Shown in pieces: positions 36,535 through 42,830 of a stretch of DNA of 64,000 nt. Within the stretch, counting starts at the first letter, position 1. Each line of letters begins with the position of its first letter. The stretch comes from an uncultured Lacinutrix sp. (GTDB taxonomy: Bacteria > Bacteroidota > Bacteroidia > Flavobacteriales > Flavobacteriaceae): positions 81,182-145,181 of the forward strand of contig CAKZMU010000056.1 of NCBI GenBank assembly GCA_937129145.1, in the 5' to 3' direction. Under the pieces are notes generated by a model. That model did no database searches and was not told the origin of the DNA. It saw only the letters and a list, made by a program, of their open reading frames with translations. A program made the translations under genes and the position numbers.

Positions 36535-37410
36535 ATGAAGCAAACATTTAAAAAAAGATTGAAAAGAGGAATTATATATTTAGTTCTGCTATTTATTGGG
36601 TTATTTATTTTTAGGCTAGTTTATGGTTATACTGTAAATCCGAATGAAATAAATGAGAATGTTACTTTTTTTCAAGAAATAGCAAGCACTAGGTCTAATT
36701 TTGCTTCTAAAAAGTATAAAATAAGCACTAATGCAAATGCTTCGCAAGGGCCTGTTAATGTAGACCAGAAATATGAAAAAATTGCTACGGTAAACACAAA
36801 ATCTTCTGAATTTGAAAAGGAAGAGAAAATATTAAATGATGAAATAAAAAAGCAAGAAGCTATAATTCAATTTGAGCAAAACACGGGTAATAAAGGAAAC
36901 AGAAGATTACAATTACTAATAGGTGTGCAACCTGAAAAATTTGATACCCTATATAATTCGCTTACAAAAATTGGAAATGTTCAGTCTAAGGAAATAACAA
37001 AAAAAGACAAAACAAATGAGTATAAACAATTAAACGCTAAAAAGGAATCACTTTTAAAAATTAGAGAATCTTTGATTGAACTAAAATCAAAAGGAGGTAA
37101 AATAGAAGAATTTATAAACTTAGAAAATAGAATATTAAACATTGAAGAAGAGTTGCAGGGTCTTGGAGTTCAACTTGGGAATTATGATGCAGAAAATGAG
37201 TTTTGTACTATTAAGTTTTCTTTGATAGAAGGTGCAGAAAATAATATTAGTTTTATTCATAGAGTTAAAGTTGCCATAGACTGGACTGTGTCAACATATT
37301 TACAAATAATGGCATCTCTATTTTTAATTACAGGATTTGTTTATTTAGCTTTATTGATTATAGATAAATTAAATATTTTTGGAGGAATGCTTAACAAATT
37401 AGATAATTAA
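36535..37410 (+). CDS. DUF4349 domain-containing membrane protein
   Basis: This 291-residue protein has an N-terminal membrane helix (about 12-31), a central charged coiled coil (about 85-200, with EIKKQEAIIQFEQN and LIELKSKGGKIEEFINLENRI) and a C-terminal membrane helix (about 256-277). This layout and the LLIGVQPEKFDTLYNSL segment match DUF4349. Function is unknown. It lies between the kinase and the response regulator genes, 2 bp after the former, so it may be a membrane partner of that two-component system (inference). Confidence 0.85.
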   Translation: MKQTFKKRLKRGIIYLVLLFIGLFIFRLVYGYTVNPNEINENVTFFQEIASTRSNFASKKYKISTNANASQGPVNVDQKYEKIATVNTKSSEFEKEEKILNDEIKKQEAIIQFEQNTGNKGNRRLQLLIGVQPEKFDTLYNSLTKIGNVQSKEITKKDKTNEYKQLNAKKESLLKIRESLIELKSKGGKIEEFINLENRILNIEEELQGLGVQLGNYDAENEFCTIKFSLIEGAENNISFIHRVKVAIDWTVSTYLQIMASLFLITGFVYLALLIIDKLNIFGGMLNKLDN

Positions 37411-37414
37411 AAAA

Positions 37415-37460
37415 GATTCCTGCTGGAGTTTATCTTGAGCGGAGTCGAAAGGCAGAAATG
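37415..37460 (+). repeat. 46-bp dispersed repeat, copy A
   Basis: This 46-bp element (core GGAGTTTATCTTGAGCGGAG) recurs inverted at 38865-38910 with 44 of 46 positions identical. It fills the gap between the DUF4349 and LytTR genes, ending 2 bp before the latter's start. Confidence 0.85.
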
Positions 37461-37462
37461 TT

Positions 37463-38209
37463 ATGAAACTAAACGCAATTATAGTAGAAGACGAAGAAAC
37501 AAGTAGGGAGATTTTAAAGAATTACCTTAAAAAATACTGTCCTAATGTCTCTGTAATAGGCGAAGCCTCTAATGTAGACGAAGCATTATTGCTTATAAGA
37601 AACAACGCTTTAGACCTTGTGTTTTTAGATGTAGAAATGCCTTTTGGTAATGCCTTTGATTTACTTGAAAAAGTAGGCGATAGTCCCGAAGCGTCGGGAT
37701 TTGAAACAGTATTTGTAACAGCTTACAACCATTATGCCATTGATGCTTTAAATGCTCATGCAAGCTATTATTTAATGAAACCAATTTCAATAGATGAATT
37801 GATAAAAGCAGTTGACTATGTTTCTGAAATTAAAACAAAAGAAGCTGCCTTACAAGACCAGGTTTTGATTCCGAAAACAAACAACGTAAACGGAAAAATT
37901 ACCATCCCACAACAAGATGGATTTGAAGTTTTGGAAACAGCCAATATTTTATACTGTAAAGCCGATGATAATTATACCGAGATTTATTTAAATAACAACA
38001 AAAAGAAATTGGTAAGTAAAACGCTCAAGTATTTTGAGGAAGCACTAACAGATTCTGGCTTTGCAAGAGTGCACAAAAGCTATTTGGTAAATGTAAACGA
38101 AGTCACTAAATATGTAAAAGGAAAAGGAGGTAGTGTGGTGTTGAGTAACGGAAAAGAAATCATGGTGTCTGCTTCAAAAAAATCAGATTTATTGTCTTAT
38201 TTTAAATAA
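37463..38209 (+). CDS. LytTR family response regulator
   Basis: This 248-residue protein has a CheY-like receiver (about 1-130) with acidic pocket VEDEE, phospho-acceptor Asp56 in VFLDVEMP, Thr in FVTAYNHYA and the Lys in YLMKPIS. A LytTR DNA-binding domain follows (about 142-247; ILYCKADDNYTEIYL, FARVHKSYLVNVNEV). It is the natural partner of the LytS-type kinase upstream. Residues ~72-79 of the receiver are encoded by a palindromic element (37684-37699), which inserts a short loop (GDSPEASG) between helix and strand. LytTR regulators bind direct repeats such as those found before the kinase gene. Confidence 0.93.
   Translation: MKLNAIIVEDEETSREILKNYLKKYCPNVSVIGEASNVDEALLLIRNNALDLVFLDVEMPFGNAFDLLEKVGDSPEASGFETVFVTAYNHYAIDALNAHASYYLMKPISIDELIKAVDYVSEIKTKEAALQDQVLIPKTNNVNGKITIPQQDGFEVLETANILYCKADDNYTEIYLNNNKKKLVSKTLKYFEEALTDSGFARVHKSYLVNVNEVTKYVKGKGGSVVLSNGKEIMVSASKKSDLLSYFK
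37684..37699. repeat. palindromic element in frame in the LytTR regulator gene
   Basis: TCCCGAAGCGTCGGGA is an imperfect palindrome of 16 bp lying in the receiver-domain coding sequence. A related motif, TCCCGACGCTTTGGGA, sits inside the clpX terminator at 53962-53977. Its GC content stands out from the AT-rich surroundings. Confidence 0.65.
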
Positions 38210-38213
38210 TCAT

Positions 38214-38318
38214 GTCATTACGAATGAGGAACGAATGAAGTAATCTTTTAAATTTAACTTTGAAGTAAATAAAAAACAGATTGCTTCTACTGACGATAAA
38301 TGTCAGTATCGCAATGAC
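38214..38318. repeat. MITE-like element with imperfect terminal inverted repeats
   Basis: The left arm (38214-38246, starting GTCATTACGA and ending GAAGTAATCT) and the right arm (38278-38318, starting AGATTGCTTC and ending TCGCAATGAC) are imperfect inverted copies. The right arm holds an internal hairpin (CTGAC ... GTCAG, 38290-38306). It occupies the gap between the LytTR and hexapeptide genes and encodes nothing. Confidence 0.6.
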
Positions 38319-38344
38319 GTTAATAAACAACTAAATATTAAACC

Positions 38345-38860
38345 ATGTCAATAATAAAACCAGTAAAGGGGATTTATCCCATCATACCAAACGATTGTTA
38401 TATAGCAGAAAATGCAACAATTGTTGGCGAAGTCACAATGGGAAACCAATGCAGTATTTGGTTTAACGCTGTTATTCGTGGCGATGTACATTATATAAAA
38501 CTAGGAGATAAAGTAAATGTGCAAGATGGTGCAGTGATTCATGCAACGTATAAAACATCACCAACCACTATTGGTAATAATGTGAGTATTGGTCATAATG
38601 CCATTGTACATGGTTGCACCATTCAAGACAATGTACTTATTGGTATGGGAAGCATTGTGATGGACGATTGTGTTATTGAAAGTAACAGCATTATTGCAGC
38701 TGGAGCTGTTGTGACTAAAAACACAAGGGTAGAAGCAGGTAGCATTTACGCTGGAACGCCAGCCAAAAAGATAAAAGACATTAGCAAAGAAATGATTTCA
38801 GGAGAAATAAACAGAATTGCCGATAATTATGTGGAGTATTCTAGTTGGTTTAAAGAATAG
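38345..38860 (+). CDS. gamma-carbonic anhydrase family protein (hexapeptide repeat)
   Basis: This 171-residue left-handed beta-helix protein has hexapeptide repeats from about residue 20 to 140. It carries the histidines expected for the gamma-CA metal site (AVIHATYKT, then IGHNAIVHGC) and the GDVHYIKLGDKVNVQDG segment. It resembles YrdA/PaaY-like proteins. Whether it is an active carbonic anhydrase cannot be told from sequence alone. It is flanked by repeats on both sides. Confidence 0.9.
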   Translation: MSIIKPVKGIYPIIPNDCYIAENATIVGEVTMGNQCSIWFNAVIRGDVHYIKLGDKVNVQDGAVIHATYKTSPTTIGNNVSIGHNAIVHGCTIQDNVLIGMGSIVMDDCVIESNSIIAAGAVVTKNTRVEAGSIYAGTPAKKIKDISKEMISGEINRIADNYVEYSSWFKE

Positions 38861-38864
38861 CTAT

Positions 38865-38910
38865 CATTTCTGTCTTTCGACTCCGCTCAAGATAAACTCC
38901 AGCAGAAATC
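38865..38910 (-). repeat. 46-bp dispersed repeat, copy B (inverted)
   Basis: This is the inverted copy of the element at 37415-37460, differing at 2 of 46 positions. The two copies bracket the LytTR and gamma-CA genes. Confidence 0.85.
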
Positions 38911-38926
38911 TATATTACAAATAAAA

Positions 38927-40033
38927 CTACTCTAAAGTTAAAATAGATTTTAACTCATTATCGCTTACCTCACTTAATTCTATATTAAAAATTTTGCTTT
39001 CACTAAATCTAACTAGTTTTTTAAAAGCATACATAGTATCACCTTTTAATCCAAAAGAAATAATATAAAAACGCCTTTTAACAGGGACTTCTATTAAGTT
39101 GCTATAAACATTCAATATTGTATTATTTGTTTCATCAATTATAAAGGTTTGTAAAGCATCAACTTTTTTATTGAAATTAAGGTTTACCGTTACTTTATCA
39201 TCATCTACTACAAACTTATCAACATTAATCCAACCCAAATTATTTATTTCTACGGACTCATAAATCATATTAATTTTAGAATAATAATTATATAAACGAT
39301 TGTTTACTTTAGAAAGTTCATCAATGTTTCTAAAATTTTCATAAGCTTTTAAAATGTTCTTTTTAGTGATTATAGTGTCAATTTTTGAATACCTTGATTT
39401 TAGCTCACTAATAGTTATATAGCCTAAAGTATCAGCTAATAAAATTAAATCATACATATCTACATCATTGCGCCTTGTAAGTTCATAATCAAGAACAGTA
39501 GTGTCTTTAAAATAAATACTATAAAACTTTTTCTCTTGTAAATTAGTGTTGCTTAAAGTCCAATTCATGTTATTGTTTAAACCTCTTTCGCCATAAAAAA
39601 GTTGCATATCAGTATCAGCTGTTGTTTTAGGTAATTCAACTTTAATTGTTTTCCCATCTTTTAAAGTTAGAGACTCTCCGTTTGCAGTAATATCAATTTT
39701 AAAAGCACCTCCAGAAATTAACCATTTGCCATTTGAAACTGTTTGAGTGTTTGCTAGCAATAGGTCTTGCTTTGTAGTCAGTTCTATTAAGTTAACATAT
39801 AATGAATCTTTAATATTTGGACCATTTAATAATGTTCCTTCTAAATCATTAGAGTTAAAGATAATTTTTGTTCCTTTTTCGCCAATTACTTCAACTATCG
39901 AATCTGGGGCTATTTTAAATTGTTGAATAAATTCAGTTTCAAAATTCAGTTTACTTTGTAATCGCTCAACTTGAAGGTCGTTTCTACAACTAAGAACTAT
40001 AAGCGGTAAAATAATGAATAAGATTTTTTTCAT
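38927..40033 (-). CDS. predicted lipoprotein of unknown family
   Basis: This 368-residue protein has a lipoprotein signal (IILPLIVLSC, lipidated Cys16) and a mature part that looks strand-rich and extracytoplasmic (GKWLISGGAFKIDITANGES, KVTVNLNFNKKVD). I do not recognise a family. It stands between two palindromic repeat elements and ends just outside copy B. It is on the same strand as murI, 49 bp downstream of it, with no terminator hairpin typical of this genome between them, so read-through is possible. Confidence 0.7.
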   Translation of the reverse strand: MKKILFIILPLIVLSCRNDLQVERLQSKLNFETEFIQQFKIAPDSIVEVIGEKGTKIIFNSNDLEGTLLNGPNIKDSLYVNLIELTTKQDLLLANTQTVSNGKWLISGGAFKIDITANGESLTLKDGKTIKVELPKTTADTDMQLFYGERGLNNNMNWTLSNTNLQEKKFYSIYFKDTTVLDYELTRRNDVDMYDLILLADTLGYITISELKSRYSKIDTIITKKNILKAYENFRNIDELSKVNNRLYNYYSKINMIYESVEINNLGWINVDKFVVDDDKVTVNLNFNKKVDALQTFIIDETNNTILNVYSNLIEVPVKRRFYIISFGLKGDTMYAFKKLVRFSESKIFNIELSEVSDNELKSILTLE

Positions 40034-40050
40034 AATTATTATTGTTATTG

Positions 40051-40077
40051 TGGATTCCTGCTTTCACAGGAATGACA
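40051..40077. repeat. short palindromic intergenic repeat
   Basis: TTCCTG and CAGGAA (40055-40060, 40067-40072) form a stem with a 6-nt loop, followed by TGACAAA. Elements of this kind are dispersed in flavobacterial intergenic DNA (recalled). It lies between murI and the lipoprotein gene. Confidence 0.5.
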
Positions 40078-40082
40078 AATTT

Positions 40083-40862
40083 TTAAAACTCCAAAGGTTC
40101 AACCTCAAAACCATCGCCTAAAAGCTCATTCATAACCTCAGGATTCCCGTTAGTAAAAAATTGATGCTTAGATTTTATTTTTTGGGAGTTAAGTAGTTGG
40201 TATTTTTCTAAAATAGCTTTAGTTTGTCTTGCTACAGCCTCACCAGAATCTATTATTTTAACGTGTTTTGGAAGTATATCGAGCAATAATGGCATCAAGT
40301 AGGGATAATGCGTACAACCAAGCACTAAATGGTCTATATTGGCTTCTATCATGGGTTTTAGATAGATGTTGAGTAGCCCTTTCATTTCTTCGGAATGTAA
40401 TTTACCTGTTTCTACTAGTTGAACAATACCTTCACCTTCTTGTTCAATAATATTAATTCCATCACCAAAAAGATTTGTTGTTTCATGAAATAACTCACTT
40501 GAAAGCGTTCCTTTTGTGGCAAGAATACCAATAGCATTGGTTTTAGTTTGTAATGCAGCGGGTTTAATAGCTGGTTCAATGCCAATAAAAGGAATGTTAT
40601 AGTTGGCTCGTAAATGTTTTATAGCATTGGTCGTTGCGGTATTACAAGCAACTACAATAAGTTTGCAGTCTTTCTCTAAAAGAAGTTCGGTGTTTTTAAT
40701 AGATAGCTCAATAATCCGCTCTTTGCCTTTTGGCCCATAAGGCGCATTTTTACTATCAGCAAGATACATAGTGTTTTCAAATGGTAATAATGCACGAATT
40801 TCTTTCCAAATGGAAGTACCTCCAACACCAGAATCGAATATGCCAATAGATTGCTTGCTCAT
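40083..40862 (-). CDS. murI: glutamate racemase
   Basis: This 259-residue enzyme interconverts L- and D-glutamate for peptidoglycan synthesis. It has the paired catalytic cysteines in VACNTATTNA (Cys73) and LGCTHYPYL (Cys183), Asp10 in FDSGVGG, and ADSKNAPYG. It ends the minus-strand envelope cluster (CBS, nadK, DUF6089, uppS, bamA, two ompH) but is separated from it by a terminator, so it probably has its own promoter. Confidence 0.96.
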   Translation of the reverse strand: MSKQSIGIFDSGVGGTSIWKEIRALLPFENTMYLADSKNAPYGPKGKERIIELSIKNTELLLEKDCKLIVVACNTATTNAIKHLRANYNIPFIGIEPAIKPAALQTKTNAIGILATKGTLSSELFHETTNLFGDGINIIEQEGEGIVQLVETGKLHSEEMKGLLNIYLKPMIEANIDHLVLGCTHYPYLMPLLLDILPKHVKIIDSGEAVARQTKAILEKYQLLNSQKIKSKHQFFTNGNPEVMNELLGDGFEVEPLEF

Positions 40863-40876
40863 AGTATTACAAAAAT

Positions 40877-40908
40877 AAAAAAGCTGCCTTATAGAAGACA
40901 GCTTTTAA
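40877..40908 (-). terminator. intrinsic terminator after ompH-like gene
   Basis: On the minus strand the stem AAAGCTG/CAGCTTT with a further short inner stem is followed by TTTTTTATTTTTG. It ends the envelope cluster 28 bp after the ompH stop and just before murI. Confidence 0.85.
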
Positions 40909-40935
40909 AATTGTTATTTAAGAAAAGTAGTTTTT

Positions 40936-41445
40936 TTAGAAACCTAATTCTTTCTTTACGTCTGCCATTAAATCTTTACCATCGGCAAGAATAACGCCTT
41001 GTCCTTGTGTGGAATCCAATACATACTGGAATCCTTGGGCTTTAGCAACCTTAATAATGGCTGCTTTTGCTTTTTCGGTAATTGGCTTTAATAAATCAAA
41101 TTCTTTCTTTTGCATTTCTTGTTGTGCAGTACCTTGAAACTGACGAATACTTTGCTCCATTGTTGCAACTTCTTGCATTCTTTTTTGATTTTCTTCTTGA
41201 GTTTTAGAAGAAGCTTCAGCATCATACTGCTTTACTTTGGTTTCATATTCCTTACCCATATCTTGTAATTGCACGTCGTAAGTTTTTCCTAACTTCTCTA
41301 ATTCTGCTTTTGCTGCTGTATAATCAGGCATCGCAGCTATTAACTCCTGCGTGTTAATATGAGCAACTTTACTTTGTGCATTCATAATACTTGTGCTTCC
41401 AAATAAAAGTACTGCTGCTAATACTAAGGTCTTTAAATGTTTCAT
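40936..41445 (-). CDS. OmpH/Skp family periplasmic chaperone (short)
   Basis: This 169-residue protein has a signal peptide (1-23, ending IMNAQ), the Skp opening KVAHINTQELIAAMPDY, a long helical arm (about 50-130, Glu/Lys/Gln-rich) and the closing AKAQGFQYVLDSTQGQGVILADG. Skp holds unfolded outer-membrane proteins in the periplasm. It follows a longer paralogue by 33 bp and lies downstream of bamA, whose substrates it would deliver. Confidence 0.93.
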   Translation of the reverse strand: MKHLKTLVLAAVLLFGSTSIMNAQSKVAHINTQELIAAMPDYTAAKAELEKLGKTYDVQLQDMGKEYETKVKQYDAEASSKTQEENQKRMQEVATMEQSIRQFQGTAQQEMQKKEFDLLKPITEKAKAAIIKVAKAQGFQYVLDSTQGQGVILADGKDLMADVKKELGF

Positions 41446-41478
41446 TTTTAAATAAATTGTGTTATAAATTGTTGTCTA

Positions 41479-42663
41479 TTAATTATTTTTCTTCTTTTTA
41501 CTATTTGCTTTTTTAATACTGTCTTGAACACGTTTTGCTTCAAGTTTTGCCTTTCTATCGGCTAATATTTTTTTCTTTTTCTCTTCAAGTGCTTTTTTAC
41601 GAGCTTCTTTAGGGCTTAATTTTTTAGCTCCTGCACTATCACTATCGGTTGTTTTTTTAGCTGCTTCTTTTTCTTTTTTCTTGGCATCTATTTTTGCTTG
41701 CCTATCAGCTAAAATTTTCTTTTTCTTATCTTCAAGTGCTTTCTTTCTTTTTTCGGCAGCACTTAGTTTAGGTTCTTCAGCTTTTTTTGTTTCTGTTTTA
41801 ACTTCTTCAACTGCTTTTTTAGTGTTATCTACAGTTTTTGTTGTTTCTTCTTTAACATCATTTGTCTTGTTGTCGGCATTATTACGTGCATCTAACTTTT
41901 CTTGCCTTGCTTTAGCACGTTCTTCAAGAATTTGTTGTCTTTTATCTTCAAGTGCTTTTTTCTTTGCTTCACGGTCGGCTTGTTGTTTTGCACGTTTATC
42001 TGCAATTTCCTTCTCTCTCTCTGCTTTTTTGTCGGCTATGGCTTGCGCTCTAGCTTCTTGACTGTCGTTTACTTCAGGTACAATTTCTTCAGCTTCAGCA
42101 GCTTTTTTCTCTTTTCGACTTTGAGCTTGTGTACGTTTTGATGTTCTTGTTATAGAACGTAAAACTTGTTCGCTTATATCGTATCTATCTGCTGAATACA
42201 ACATTACCACATCTGCCGATTTATCGAATACAAAATCATATTTTTTATTGGTTGCAATTTCTTGTACCGCAGTAAAAATTTGATCTTGAATAGGCTGCAT
42301 TAATTGCTTCCTTTGAATCATTAAATCGCCATTAGGTCCAAAACGTTTTTGTTGATAATCAAGAATTTCGTTTTCTTCAACTTTAATGTCCTCTTGACGT
42401 TCCTGGATTAATTCAGGGGTCAATAATACACTTTCAGAAGATAATTGCTTTTTCTTTTGATCAACGTCACTTAAACGTTTTTCGATTTCTTGTTTCCATT
42501 TATCAACCTTGGTATCTAATTGAGTTGAAGCACTTTGGTATTCTGGGACATTTTGTAAAATATACTCAGTATCTATGTAACCAATTCGAACACTTTTTTG
42601 TGCTAAAGTAGATAGACTAATAAAGGATGCTATTGCCAGTAAAAAAAGAACTTTTGTTTTCAT
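41479..42663 (-). CDS. OmpH/Skp family protein with long Lys/Glu-rich C-terminal tail
   Basis: The protein has 394 residues from the ATG at 42663; an in-frame start at 42705 would add 14 residues before the signal peptide and is rejected. Signal peptide 1-21. A Skp domain (about 23-175; SVRIGYIDTEYILQNVPEY, KYDFVFDKSADVVML) is followed by a ~210-residue tail. The tail is made of charged helical repeats such as KALEDKKKKILADRQAKIDA and KALEEKKKKILADRKAKLEA. Skp proteins are normally ~160-170 residues, so the tail is an addition. It may bind envelope polymers or membranes (inference). Confidence 0.88.
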   Translation of the reverse strand: MKTKVLFLLAIASFISLSTLAQKSVRIGYIDTEYILQNVPEYQSASTQLDTKVDKWKQEIEKRLSDVDQKKKQLSSESVLLTPELIQERQEDIKVEENEILDYQQKRFGPNGDLMIQRKQLMQPIQDQIFTAVQEIATNKKYDFVFDKSADVVMLYSADRYDISEQVLRSITRTSKRTQAQSRKEKKAAEAEEIVPEVNDSQEARAQAIADKKAEREKEIADKRAKQQADREAKKKALEDKRQQILEERAKARQEKLDARNNADNKTNDVKEETTKTVDNTKKAVEEVKTETKKAEEPKLSAAEKRKKALEDKKKKILADRQAKIDAKKKEKEAAKKTTDSDSAGAKKLSPKEARKKALEEKKKKILADRKAKLEAKRVQDSIKKANSKKKKNN

Positions 42664-42830
42664 CCGTATATGTTTTAAATAATTGTTTTTTATTAAAAAT
42701 AACACTAACAGACAATTTTTCGATTTGGATGCAAGCGTTAAATATGTATCAAATTAACGAAATATATTTTGAAAAATTTTAACGTGCTAATTAAATCGTT
42801 AAACTGTACATAGAAAATATCGTGCCAAAC

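Noticed and set aside
41681..42061. Plus-strand ORF of 126 residues rich in Ser/Phe/Ala, opposite the ompH-like tail
   Set aside because: It mirrors Lys/Glu repeats of the real gene; no ribosome-binding site or family resemblance.
42664..42705. Longer start for the long ompH-like gene
   Set aside because: It adds 14 residues ahead of a typical signal peptide; the ATG at 42663 is better placed.
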